Source of the DNA: Sepiola atlantica
Lineage: Eukaryota; Mollusca; Cephalopoda; Sepiida; Sepiolidae
Direction of reading: 5' to 3'
Assembly: GCA_963556195.1 (NCBI GenBank)
Contig: OY744525.1
Span: forward strand, 43,386,576-43,450,575
Length of the DNA: 64,000 nt
Shown here: positions 10,921 through 21,165 of the stretch, piece after piece
Layout of the letters: the number at the start of each line of letters is the position of its first letter
Position numbering within the stretch: position 1 is the stretch's first letter
Program-made: the position numbers and the translations under genes
Notes under the pieces: model-generated
The model's database searches: none
Seen by the model: only the letters and a program-made list of their open reading frames with translations
Told to the model about the DNA's origin: nothing

Positions 10921-12224
10921 ATCCACTTCTAACTCTTGCCCATCATACCAGCACGTCCTTGTATTCAATAGTATCAACATTGTTAGAAGAATTAGACATT
11001 GTTATTGTATGTTACAATAACAGAGCAAAACAATGAGAAGACTAAATAATATTAGATTCTAAATTCTTAATTCAAATTGAAATCAACTAATTATTTTCTG
11101 ATGTAATTTTTCTCTTATTCAATTAAATATATTATTACTGAAAATATATCTTGCATTGTTTAAATTAAAATTCACAACAACTTTTAATTTTTAATTTTTT
11201 TTAAAGATGTATCAAAAGAATTTTCACATTTTTTTCATAACGTTATTGCAAAGCTTATTTCTCGTACACTTTTAAAGGGGTTTTGTATTCTTCTATGGGG
11301 GTGTATGATTGGCATAATGGATATTATCACAAACTATGGAATTGGCTAATGTCAAGTACACATTCTATTAAATCTATTGTTTTCAAATACTACTGAGAAA
11401 GGTATGAACTCATAATCCTTCCCCTACCCCAGTATGGGTAACATAGTGAACTGTTTAACTAATCATATACAATTTATTGTTGGCAATGGGTACTGTTTTT
11501 CGGCATTAAATGACCCAAAATATGTTGATATGCCATCAACTTTTCCTTGAAATGAATGATCATCAGTTACAATATAGACATTAGGGTTAAGGTCTGTAAA
11601 AATATGACAATATTCTTGATACATAGCTTTTCTTTTAATAGGACTATTTTCTTTTTCTCACTTTACTTCGGTCGAAGTTCTCAGAAATCAAGGGGCCTCT
11701 ACCTGAGGCTAACACTATGAGATACATAGATAGTCGAATATTCTATTAAAGTTCTCTTTTATCTCTCAAACGTTGAGTTAGTAAAGAAGTTAAGAACATT
11801 AATTTTAATTTTCCCCTCCCCATTTGACCAATGGGGTGTGATTAGTCAATGGATACCGTCACAGCCTATGGAATCAGCAACACTGAGTCTAAATCGTTGT
11901 GAACATACTGTAGACATTTATGCACTAATATTGCTTGGGAAAAAGTATAAACCTGTAATTTACCCCTCAACTTTCATAAAATAGCAACTTGCATTCAACT
12001 GATCGTATACAATGAGTTGTTTACAATAGGTATTGTTCTTTGATATTCAATAATTCCCAAAAGGTTTTATATGTTGTAAAACAGACAAAACCAACCCAAA
12101 ACTAATATATTTAAAAAATCTTAATATAACTTATGAAGTTAACTCGTCCGATTTTCAAAATCAGACCCAAATAGCATTTAAACTGGCAAATCAAACTTTG
12201 CTTCTAACTAGCCAATTTTCATTT
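10921..12224. other. AT-rich intergenic DNA
   Basis: No gene or clear element. Segments near 11280-11480 and 11810-12060 resemble each other loosely (phrases such as TGGATA...TCACA...CTATGGAAT), suggesting an old duplicated repeat of about 550 bp. Confidence 0.4.
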
Positions 12225-12984
12225 GTTATTGCTGTACCGTGTTACTAAAATTCATTTCAAATATTACTCAATCCGGCCCACACAATTGCTAATATGAAAC
12301 ATTTTAAAAATAATCACCTAAAAATAAAAAAAATCAACAAGGAGGGGGGGGGGATACCTCCATTTTAAATTGAATAATATAATAGGAGTTGTCTACCTTA
12401 AGTTTAAAAATGTGCAAACAAATCAAAATTAAAAACTAAAATGACTTCACTGTATCCTGGGCAACGCTGAGTAGGTACAGCTAGTTGGTAATATAATATC
12501 AATTTGTTACAATTTATTTAAAAACTTATTTAGTTCGGCGCAGACGACTGCTAATATAAAACATTTTTAAATAATCACCTAAAATTTAAAAAAACAGCAA
12601 GGGGGAATAACTCATATTTTAGATTGAAGAATATAATAATAGTTGTCTACCTTAAGTTTAAAAATGTGCAAACAAATAAAAATTAAAAACTAAAATGACT
12701 TCACTGTATCCTGGGCAACGCTGAGTAGGTACAGCTAGTTGGTAATATAATATCAATTTGTTACAATTTATTTAAAAACTTATTTAGTTCAGCGCAGACG
12801 ACTGCTAATATAAAACATTTTTAAATAATCACCTAAAATTTAAAAAAAAACAGCAAGGGGGAATAACTCATATTTTAGATTGAAGAATATAATAAGCTGT
12901 CTACCTTATGTTTAAACAAATAAAACTTAAAAACATAAATGAACTTCACTGCATCCCAACCAACGCCGGGTAGCTACAGCTAGT
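12225..12984 (+). mobile_element. Tandem Helitron-like 3' ends (three units)
   Basis: Three units of about 250 bp end with CTAGT at 12481-12485, 12735-12739 and 12980-12984. Before each end is a hairpin-like CCTGGGCAACGCTGAGTAGG (third copy: CCAACGCCGGGTAG) and then about 5-10 bases. Helitrons end in a short GC hairpin followed by CTRRT, which this resembles. Units share more than 90 percent of bases by eye between the first two. Related ends occur at 39.7, 41.4, 52.1 and 56.5 kb. No Rep/helicase coding sequence is present, so it is non-autonomous. Confidence 0.6.
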
Positions 12985-13984
12985 ATCTTATATTTTGAAT
13001 ATGTATATTCTGGTCTTCGTTATATTATTGTGGTATACAGTTGTGCATGTCTATAGCTGACATAAATAAGCTGAATCTGAAGTTTATAGTGTACATAATT
13101 GAAAACAATAAAATAATAGCCAGAAAAATATAGATGGGGAAGGAATCAAATAAAAAATAAATAAACATATTCATTAAAAAATAACCTAAAAATTCTCTAA
13201 CACAGAGAGGAGCTACTTTTGAAAGATCCTAATAATGGGATTATTATGGAAAAACCTCTCTTTAAGATAACAGAGAAAACTCAAGATTAACAAGAAAAAA
13301 AAATGCAAACATAGAAAATTATAAAGAAAGAATTCGAATGGATCAATAATCTAATGAGGGTTGGCTTCGTTCACCATTTTCAAAATCATTCAGATTGGAC
13401 AATTTCAATGGAGAAATGAAAAAGCGAATTTCATTAATTTTCTGATAAAAATCTGTCAATAGGAGTTATACAAGAGAGAAGGAAAAATTAACCAGCTCCA
13501 TTTGAGATGCTAATCAAAAGAGAAATTAACAGAAACGAATTTTTTAAATTCATAGAAAAAAAATAAAATCAGGCTAAAAATAATTAATATGGAAATAATT
13601 AAAATCTTTACATTAATACATTATCTTAATTTCTCAAAGGTTAAAAAAGAAAACAATAAAAAATAGGTGTTTTTATAATCATACAGCCATTAAAAGAAGC
13701 ATATTATTTTAATAAATGCCCAATTTGTGGGGAAGGAGGGTATACACATATCCATAAGCTCTTAGAATTTCAATGCATTTTGAAAACAAACAGGTATTTT
13801 CTTTCATTTGAAGTTTATATTTTACCTCCTTGGTATTATGATGAGCGTCAGCTATGTTGTTTACTCCTGTATTAGACTACAACAGCACTGTTGTGACCTT
13901 TAGATGTTTCATGAGCCTAATTTTCACTTCATTCTCTTTGGAAATTTCAAAATTATGTAATTTTGGAAATTAGAAAATGATTAT
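12985..13984. other. AT-rich stretch with a weak LINE-like zinc-finger remnant
   Basis: At about 13715-13810 the plus strand reads CPICGEGGYTHIHKLLEF, similar to the CxxC...H motif near the C-terminus of some LINE proteins. Stops surround it. The preceding 500 bp may be degenerate coding sequence of the same element. Nothing else is recognised. Confidence 0.3.
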
Positions 13985-14812
13985 AAAACTAAATAAATTA
14001 TAATAAATAATTAAATAAAAATAAATAAATTATAATAAATAATTAAATAAAAATAAATAAATTATAATAAATAGTTAAATAAAAATAAATAAATTATAAT
14101 AAATAATTAAATAAAAATAAATAAATTATAATAAATAGTTAAATAAAAATAAATAAATTATAATAAATAATTAAATAAAAATAAATAAAGTATAATAAAT
14201 AATTAAATAAAAATAAATAAATTATAATAATAATTAAATAAAAAAAAATAAATTATAATAAATAATTAAATAAAAATAAATAAATTATAAATAATAAAAT
14301 AAAAATAAATAAATTATAATAAATAATTAAATAAAAATAAATAAATTATAATAAATAGTTAAATAAAAATAAATAAATTATAATAAATAATTAAATAAAA
14401 ATAAATAAATTATAATAAATAGTTAAATAAAAATAAATAAATTATAATAAATAATTAAATAAAAATAAATAAAGTATAATAAATAATTAAATAAAAATAA
14501 ATAAATTATAATAATAATTAAATAAAAATAAATAAATTATAATAAATAATTAAATAAAAATAAATAAATTATAAATAATTAAATAAAAATAAATAAATTA
14601 TAATAAATAATTAAATAAAAATAAATAAACTATAATAAATAATTAAATAAAAATAAATAAATTATAATAAATAATTAAATAAAAATAAATAAATTATAAT
14701 AAATAATTAAATAAAAATAAATAAATTATAATAATAATTAAATAAAAATAAATAAATTATAATAAATAATTAAATAAAAATAAATAAATTATAATAAATA
14801 ATTAAATAAATT
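13985..14812. repeat. Minisatellite, 32-bp unit, about 26 copies
   Basis: The unit is composed almost only of A and T (for example TTAAATAAAAATAAATAAAT plus TATAATAAATAG). The period of 32 is seen between TTAAAT motifs at 14043 and 14075. Variants (AATT versus AGTT, and copies lacking a few bases) recur in a pattern, suggesting higher-order duplication of blocks. Confidence 0.9.
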
Positions 14813-15608
14813 ATTGTAAACGTTCTCATTTATTTTTCTTACAAGTTTCTCATTTATTTTTAAATAAAGTATTTTGAAGTTTTTTTTTCTTATCATTTTA
14901 TTTTTATTTCCAAAGCTTTGTAATTTCACAAATTAGAGATGGCCTAAAAATGATGTTCTCAAAAAAGGAAACAATGACTTCATATAAACAGAAAAAAAAT
15001 AGTTTCCCTAATCATGCTAACGTCAAAATAGTGAACATCTTGTATGGCTGTAGTCTTACACAGAGGCAGACAAAATGATGTAAATTTTAAAATTCACATC
15101 CAATAGCAAACTACTTGTTTGTTTTATAATTTTTGAGATGAGGATTGATAATTTTTATTATTCAAACTACTATTCTCATCTTGGTTGTTGTGTAGTATAC
15201 TACACATCTAGACAAGATTAGGTTTAAAGCTTGCAAAATTCATACTAGAATTTTCCACATGGACACGTGGCATAACTGTTATAGGTGTTGATTAATAACC
15301 AGTTCTAAGTGACAGTCTTCTGGAAGTCAATAAAGGTGATAATAACGAAGAATAATATAAAAATTAACACTTCTACCCGATCATGGTTGACAGAACGAGA
15401 ACAATCTACATCCATGGTAAAAATATAGGGGTCAGTTTGAAATTCTGTTTTGGTTCTCAAGTTCGAGATAAAGATTAAATAGTTTGAAAAGATGCACCTG
15501 AATGGTTGGAGAGGTTACATTGGCCAAACCTTTGCAGAAAATAACAACCAAGATGAGAATAATAATTTAAATAATTAGATAACCCAAATTACTTGTTAGC
15601 TATCGATA
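14813..15608. other. Intergenic DNA with a possible MITE (inverted ends 15166/15566)
   Basis: CTATTCTCATCTTGGTTGTT at about 15170-15190 is matched inverted by AACAACCAAGATGAGAATAA at about 15542-15565. These could be terminal inverted repeats of a non-coding element of about 400 bp. Target duplications were not identified. Confidence 0.4.
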
Positions 15609-15671
15609 CATATATATATATATATATGGGAAATGAAAAAGGAAAAACCAAAAGATGTGTTTTTTTATGTA

Positions 15672-15716
15672 CTCATCAACTTTTCGTCTTTATTTGTAAG
15701 ACTTCCTCAGGATGAT
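15672..15716 (-). ncRNA. Hammerhead-like motif D1
   Basis: Minus strand: stem I TCATC, core CTGAGGA, one extra A, stem II GTCTT/AAGAC with loop ACAAATA, then GAAA, a very short stem III region, and GATGA pairing back to stem I. Core residues match type I hammerheads except for the extra A. Stem III here reads AGTT rather than the ACGT of the other arm, so this copy is probably inactive. Confidence 0.5.
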
Positions 15717-16028
15717 AGCTTTCAGAAAAATGTCATGCAAGTACATGAAAATATTGATTTGACATGATGGGTTAATGAGAAGAAGTAGTAGCCACTACTG
15801 GAGCATAGGACCGAGGTCCGGGCTGAGAGAAGTCAATGGCAGGGAATGAAATTAATGTGGATGGCTGTGAGTGAAAAAGTGGAGGGGTGAGGAAAGAGGA
15901 GGGGAGGGGGGAGGCTCTGTGTTTTTGGTCTGTAGGTAGTGGCATAGATTGGCTACTACTTCTTCTCATTAACCCATCATGTCAACCCAATATTTTCATG
16001 TACTTGCATGACATTTTTCTTAAAATTA

Positions 16029-16071
16029 TCATCCTGAGAAAGTCTTACAAATAAAGACGAAACGTTGATGA
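16029..16071 (+). ncRNA. Hammerhead-like motif D2
   Basis: Stem I TCATC (16029-16033) pairs with GATGA (16067-16071). The core is CTGAGAA (one change from CTGAGGA), then an extra A, stem II GTCTT/AAGAC, GAA and palindromic ACGT followed by T. A loopless stem III implies activity only as a dimer, as reported for some Penelope-type hammerheads. The core change predicts loss of activity. Confidence 0.45.
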
Positions 16072-16145
16072 ATACATAAAAAAAAACATCTTTTGGTTTT
16101 TTCTTTTTCATTTCCCATTACCTCGGATTACCCTCATCCTTCCTT

Positions 16146-16220
<75 letters not shown>

Positions 16221-16278
16221 AAAAGATGACAGACGGAAAACAAGTCAAAATGCAGGAGAAAAACAAAAACAAGACATT

Positions 16279-16319
16279 TTTTTGACCGGTTTCGTTCGTG
16301 GGGGAACGTCTTCAGAAAA
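16279..16319 (-). ncRNA. Hammerhead-like motif E1
   Basis: Minus strand: TTTT, core CTGAAGA, extra C, stem II GTTC/GAAC, GAA, palindromic ACCGGT, C, then an A-run that can pair with the preceding T-run as stem I. All core nucleotides are conserved except for the extra C. Confidence 0.5.
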
Positions 16320-16600
16320 TGAAGAATACAGAAAATAATTTTATTTTATATTGAAGGCACACACATGGGATCTTTAGGTGCTAACTTTCCAATGTGTCAA
16401 TTTCATCTCCACCCTTTCTGTTCACCGTAGTTAGGTTCTCTGCCGCCTTCCTCCCCCAACCGCCTTTGACGAATGTATCACCTACTTACCATGTCCCGAC
16501 ATCACTTAATGTCTCCTCACATGATCCAAGCAGATCCTTTTTCCCCTCATCCCATATGTGTGCCTTCAATATAAAATAAAATTATTTTCTGTATTCTTCA

Positions 16601-16640
16601 TTTTCTGAAGACGTTCCCCACGAACGAAACCGGTCAAAAA
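16601..16640 (+). ncRNA. Hammerhead-like motif E2
   Basis: This is the mirror copy of E1: TTTT at 16601-16604, CTGAAGA at 16605-16611, extra C, GTTC/GAAC stem II around loop CCCAC, GAA, ACCGGT (16629-16634), predicted cleavage after C16635, then AAAA. Stem I is A-T only and stem III is a loopless palindrome, so a dimer would be required. Confidence 0.5.
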
Positions 16641-16754
16641 AATCTCTTGTTTTTGTTTTTCTCCTGCATTTTGACTTGTTTTCTGTCTGTCATCTTTTCA
16701 CACATTTTGTCCATCACGACACTTCATTTTTCATGAACTATCGTGTACCTTACC

Positions 16755-16794
<40 letters not shown>

Positions 16795-16884
16795 CTTCTT
16801 TGTAATATAGCAGGGAAAATCCCAGCAGAGTGCTCGATTAATTAAGAATTAAAGTTAAAAATTAAAAATTAAGAGCGTAATATT

Positions 16885-17069
16885 TATTTATTTTGGTACA
16901 GAAAAATTAGTACAACATTCGTACCGTCGGTTTCAAGCACAGAAGGACTTAGCCACCCGGCTCTCATAAAGATGACAATAGAAGCTGAAGAGAGCCGGAT
17001 GGCTAAGTCCTTCTGTGCTTGAAACCGACAGTCGAATGTTGTACTAATTTTTCTGTACCAGAATAAATA
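16885..17069. repeat. Perfect hairpin element, 80-bp arms
   Basis: The left arm 16885-16965 and right arm 16990-17069 are inverted copies with only a few differences, around a 24-bp spacer. The whole sits between (TA)n at 16757-16793 and (TA)n at 17079-17163. The spacer edge contains CTGAAGA and the right arm AGCC/GGCT and GAAAC, but a full hammerhead cannot be drawn. It is the third foldback in a row. Confidence 0.8.
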
Positions 17070-17074
17070 CACAC

Positions 17075-17163
<89 letters not shown>

Positions 17164-18165
17164 ATGATTTAATAAATGTTCCGAATTTGTTTAGAAAAAT
17201 ATTTTAATTTATGCAATTGTTTCTGTCCATTTTAAGACATACATTCTCTTGATAACAAACTCGATATGTTTTCAGAAGGATTCTTCAGTGAACTTTTCCA
17301 TCAAATTAAGCTAAAACAACAGAACTGTTAACATTCCAAATTGTTCTCTTCATTTTACTACCCCCCCCCACCACAGACCAATGAATTTTTTTTAGTTACA
17401 TCCCTCTATAGGTAAATGTCAAAATTAGTATTAGAAGACACTAAAAAAAATGATCTTATTTTCTTTCATAATAACCGCCATTAATCCTTTAAGAAGATAC
17501 ACAAAAGAAAATACACAAAATAAAGAATTTTTTTTTTAAAAAACATGTACTTAAATCTTTCTCATTGGTCTTTTATTTTATTTATTTGTTTTTATTTTTA
17601 CTCATTTTTTTCCGTCATTAAAACATTACAAAACCTTATACACACCGTTCTTATTTCCTATTTGAATCTAGTATTCAAACGGCACTAATAAGGAGTAACG
17701 GTGGGTAATATGGACTATATTTACTTTTAGTTTTATACACAGGGGGCAAAATCGGAGGTAGAAGCCCATCGTGAAAATTCAGATACCTCCGATTTTTGTG
17801 AAATTTAAATAATAGGTATTAGACATCAATTGATAGATATTCTCCAAATTTCAGTTGTTTTAGAGTATTTTTTTAAAGGGTTTCTAGGGTGCATAATATG
17901 GGCAATACTTCACATTTAAAAATTAAAATATTTCAGATTAGCATTAAATATAGTCATTAAACATTAATCAAACAAGATTCCCTGAATTTCAGTTTTATCT
18001 TAAGTTTAAGCCTTAAATGTTAGCCATTTTCTAGAATCACAATCATGTTAATGATTTTGATCAAGATTTGAATAAAACATTCTAGACATAAAATTTAGTA
18101 TCATTATTTATTGATTTTAAGCTTCGTAAGGGGGCATAAGTGATGCAAAACTATTCTGTTATGGG
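17164..18165. other. AT-rich intergenic DNA
   Basis: No gene recognised. The part from about 17680 onward leads into the Helitron-like terminus at 18203 and may be the body of that element. Confidence 0.4.
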
Positions 18166-18203
18166 ATTTCATTTTACCCGTCGTGGGACGGGTATTCTTC
18201 TAG
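18166..18203 (+). mobile_element. Helitron-like 3' terminus
   Basis: A hairpin ACCCGTCGTGGGACGGGT is followed by ATTCTT and CTAGT, then TATATATA. A GC hairpin a few bases before a CTAG end is the Helitron 3' signature. The 5' end is not located. Confidence 0.5.
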
Positions 18204-18403
18204 TATATATAAGTGGGGTCTGATCAACTCTGCTGGGAAGCCCTGAAATTAAATACTGTCCTGTTTTTAAATTCCCAAAACAGTTTTTCATGGTAAACAA
18301 CTGATGATCCCTTAAAATAGTGTTAGAAACAAACTAATATAATAACTGTAAAAATAAATTGACTTACATGAGTGAATTTCCACTGAAAGACTTGGGACTA
18401 TAA

Positions 18404-18456
18404 GTTGTTTTTTTTTTTTTTTTTTTTTAATATAGTTTTAATGGTTGAGAAACTTC

Positions 18457-18540
<84 letters not shown>
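18404..18540. repeat. T-run and long (TA)n tract
   Basis: A T-run at 18404-18429 and an uninterrupted (AT)n tract at about 18460-18540 lie here. The reading frame through the tract is an artefact. Confidence 0.9.
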
Positions 18541-18542
<2 letters not shown>

Positions 18543-19105
18543 GTATTTCCCTCCTGTCATACAAGTTATCCTAAAAAAACGTACTGGATGAAACCATTTC
18601 AAGTGATTAGGGGAAGAGAGAAATCAAATATCAAGTCAGACAATCCCCTGCTACCTGAAATGATTTCGGAAAGAAATCCTTAACTCTAAATAAAAAGTCA
18701 ACGGTTGTTTTTTTTTCTCTTTAGGTCATTAGAAATTATAATAATAATTTATATATGACAAATTAAATTACTAATGTAATTCTATGATTGTGTATGAATA
18801 TTAGTGTGAACACTGGCGAAACATAATCTTTTCCGTCATTTTTGACAGGGGGTCTACACTCGTGACTAATAAAGTTAGACTGAACTCATTGTTTGTATGT
18901 TTGTCCACAAAATATCACCAACAGAAAAAGATTAGATCGAAGGCTAAAAAAAAAAAAAGAAAATCTATTCGATTTTGTTGGAGTCAGAATTTTTTATGTT
19001 GAATATAGTAATCTCAGACTTGTTAAATAGACACAGAATTTATAGAAAAATTAAAGCTTACAAAGTTGTTTTCCCTACATCATATCTATAAACTGATTCC
19101 CCCCC

Positions 19106-19111
<6 letters not shown>
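18541..19111. other. Intergenic DNA without recognised features
   Basis: AT-rich, with a homopolymer A run near 18946-18957 and a C-run at about 19099-19106 next to a (TA)n tract. Nothing coding was recognised. Confidence 0.4.
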
Positions 19112-19155
<44 letters not shown>

Positions 19156-20267
19156 TAATACAACAAAAGATATAAGAGGCAACTAATATCTTTAATTAGT
19201 GAACATCCGGAGAAAAATAAAGCTCAATATACTGGATAGAGCCTTAATAGCAATAGATAAAGTGAAAGAATAAAATAAGGTGCGAATCCAATTTTATTAC
19301 AATTCAATGTTCAGGCAAAGTTCTTTACAGTCCTTAACTCATGAGTTTTCAAAGAAAATCTTCTCCTCAGAGGACCATTACCGCAATTACATTACTGCAG
19401 GTAATAAAAATTAAACTTTGAAAAAAATATATAAAATAAATATATATAAAAATACATAAAGGTATATAAAACATCAAATATATCGGCCCAAAACATACTT
19501 TTTAGTAAAACTATACAGTTCATCCAAGTCAACAAGTCTAAAATAGCTCCAGGCAAAATATCAAAGAGGTTGATTAAAAAATAATCCAATTGGTGAATGG
19601 TGGTCCAAAAACGACAAAAGGTATCCAGGCGGGAAATTCGTTTGCTATCGATGCAGTAGATGACAGTGAAAATTGTATTCAAGGTGTATGTAAATTAATA
19701 AAACGATAAAAAAAACGATAGTGAAAACAAATAATATGAAAAGTTCAGAAAACTCACTTGGTGTTGAATATTATAATGTCCAAATTCAGTTCTTAAACTG
19801 ATAGGAGTAATGCAAACCATAAAATCCAATTCGAATAAAAATTAAACTGACCTGATGTATTCGGCCATTTTTTCTTCCGGGTCCGGTAAAATTACTCAAA
19901 AGAAAAAAAAATTACATTCAAAGGTAATAAAACTCGCGTAAGCCCAATAGACAGCATAAGAAATCCGAAAGCAAACACTTCTCCTTGATAAGACAATCTG
20001 CACGAACGAAAATGAATTCAAACCCGCGCGAACGAAAATGAATTCAAACCGCGCACAAACGGATGTTACATGTCTTCAGTTAACAAGGAAAACGCCCACA
20101 CATATCCGCCTGGATACCGCTTGTCGTTTTTGGACCACCATTCACCAATTGGATTATTTTTTAATCAACCTCTTTGATATCTTGTCTGGAGCTATTTTAG
20201 ACTTGTTGACTTGAATTGTAATAAAATTGGATTCGCACCTTATTTTATTCTTTCACTTTATCTATTG

Positions 20268-20313
<46 letters not shown>
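19112..20313. mobile_element. Large inverted composite with hammerhead (family C)
   Basis: Bounded by (TA)n at 19112-19151 and 20270-20313. Segment 19235-19310 (AGCAATAGATAAAGTG through ATTACAATTC) recurs inverted at about 20213-20270. Segment 19525-19635 recurs inverted at 20105-20213. The arms flank a unique centre and the left arm carries a complete hammerhead at 19329-19376. The end sequence ACAACAAAAGATATAA near 19160 matches the ends of the related copies at 20.46 and 26.12 kb. This looks like a Penelope-type inverted terminal repeat arrangement without preserved coding sequence. Confidence 0.7.
19329..19376 (-). ncRNA. Complete type I hammerhead ribozyme (family C, copy 1)
   Basis: On the minus strand: stem I GGTCCT (19376-19371); core CTGAGGA; stem II GAAGA/TCTTT around a 3-nt loop (19363-19351); GAA; stem III AACTC/GAGTT with a 2-nt loop or AACT/AGTT with CATG; A at the cleavage position (19335); then AGGACT pairing with GGTCCT. 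All invariant core positions are present and there is no extra nucleotide. The first stem II pair is G-U instead of G-C. The expected activity is self-cleavage 3' of A19335 in the transcript. Confidence 0.75.
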
Positions 20314-20319
<6 letters not shown>

Positions 20320-20473
20320 ATAAAATGAAGTAATAAAATAAGGTGTCAATCAAATTTTATTGGAATTCAAAGTTCAAGCAAAGTATCCTTAAGTCCTTAT
20401 AGCTCATGAGTTTTCAAAGATAATTCTTCTCTTCTCTTATATTAGTTGATGCTTATATCTTTTGTTGGATTGC

Positions 20474-20478
<5 letters not shown>
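20320..20478 (-). mobile_element. Family C fragment with degenerate hammerhead
   Basis: It matches 25911-26135 in inverted orientation, from the TTTGAAAACTCATGAG hammerhead part through the AATAAAATAAGGTG part. Its core reads GAGAAGA in place of CTGAAGA, so it should be inactive. (TA)n tracts lie on both sides (20270-20313 and 20479-20533). Confidence 0.65.
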
Positions 20479-20537
<59 letters not shown>

Positions 20538-20758
20538 TAGTATTAACACAGCATGACGTCACTTGCTTATAATGCATCATTCCTTCCCTTAATAGAAGTA
20601 GAATGCCTCGACGTCAAAGACGCCGTTAAAGTGTTAAAATTATCATAGTTTATTCGCTGTTTACAATTGGCCCAGCGATTAGCGACGTCGGACTGGAGTT
20701 GAAAAATACTTGCGGTCCGGGGTTTCGAATCGCATGACCGGTAGTGAATAGTCATATC

Positions 20759-20810
20759 TCTATGCTGATGAGTCCTGATTGAAAAAGGACGAAACGTATA
20801 CGTACATAGA
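20759..20810 (+). ncRNA. Type I hammerhead ribozyme A1
   Basis: Stem I TCTATG (20759-20764) pairs perfectly with CATAGA (20805-20810). The core is CTGATGA (20765-20771). Stem II is GTCC/GGAC around an 11-nt loop (20776-20786). GAA is followed by stem III ACG/CGT with loop TATA. The cleavage residue is A20804. Every invariant residue is present, with a short stem III typical of retrozyme and Penelope hammerheads. Confidence 0.9.
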
Positions 20811-21092
20811 TAATAAACAATAACAAATATTTATTATTTGTCGCTCCTTGAAAGTAGAGCACTGTAATTGGTAGTATTAACACAGCATGACGTCACTTGC
20901 TTATAATGCATCATTCCTTCCCTTAATAGAAGTAGAATGCCTCGACGTCAAAGACGCCGTTAAAGTTTTAAAATTATCATAGTTTATTCGCTGTTTACAA
21001 TTGGCCCAGCGATTAGCGACGTCGGACTGGAGTTGAAAAATACTTGAGGTCCGGGGTTTCGAATCGCATGACCGGTAGTTAATAGTCATATC

Positions 21093-21144
21093 TCTATGCT
21101 GATGAGTCCCGATTGAAAAAGGACGAAACGTATACGTACATAGA
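21093..21144 (+). ncRNA. Type I hammerhead ribozyme A2
   Basis: Same as A1 with one change in the stem II loop (T to C at 21110). Stem I is TCTATG/CATAGA, core CTGATGA at 21099-21105, GGAC at 21121-21124, cleavage after A21138. Cleavage at both copies would release a 334-nt RNA spanning 20805-21138. Confidence 0.9.
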
Positions 21145-21165
21145 TAATAAACAATAACAAATATT

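Larger units (their letters stand above)
15628..16120. mobile_element. Foldback element D with hammerhead-like motif in each arm
   Basis: Arms at 15628-15793 and 15951-16120 are near-perfect inverted copies of about 165 bp around a GC-richer spacer of about 157 bp. The left side abuts (TA)n at 15609-15627 and the right side leads to a (TA)n at 16150-16209. Each arm holds a hammerhead-like motif (separate entries). Inverted paired terminal repeats are known from Penelope-like elements, so this may be a degraded or non-autonomous one. No coding sequence was recognised in the spacer. Confidence 0.8.
16215..16704. mobile_element. Foldback element E with hammerhead-like motif in each arm
   Basis: Arms at 16216-16371 and 16550-16704 are inverted copies of about 155 bp, nearly identical. 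The spacer is about 178 bp and pyrimidine-rich. (TA)n tracts lie on both sides (16150-16209 and 16757-16793). It is organised like element D but is unrelated in sequence except for the hammerhead-like core. Confidence 0.8.
15609..17163. repeat. (TA)n tracts separating three foldback elements
   Basis: Tracts lie at 15609-15627, 16150-16209, 16757-16793 and 17079-17163. Each boundary between adjacent foldback elements is a (TA)n tract, so the four tracts may derive from one target that was repeatedly split, or each element may bring its own. Confidence 0.85.

Noticed and set aside
16394..16579. 61-codon frame in the spacer of foldback E
   Set aside because: Pyrimidine-rich spacer between inverted arms; composition alone explains it.
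20567..21089. Two 62-codon minus-strand frames, nearly identical
   Set aside because: They are the two copies of the 334-bp ribozyme repeat read antisense. Similarity comes from the tandem duplication, not from coding constraint.
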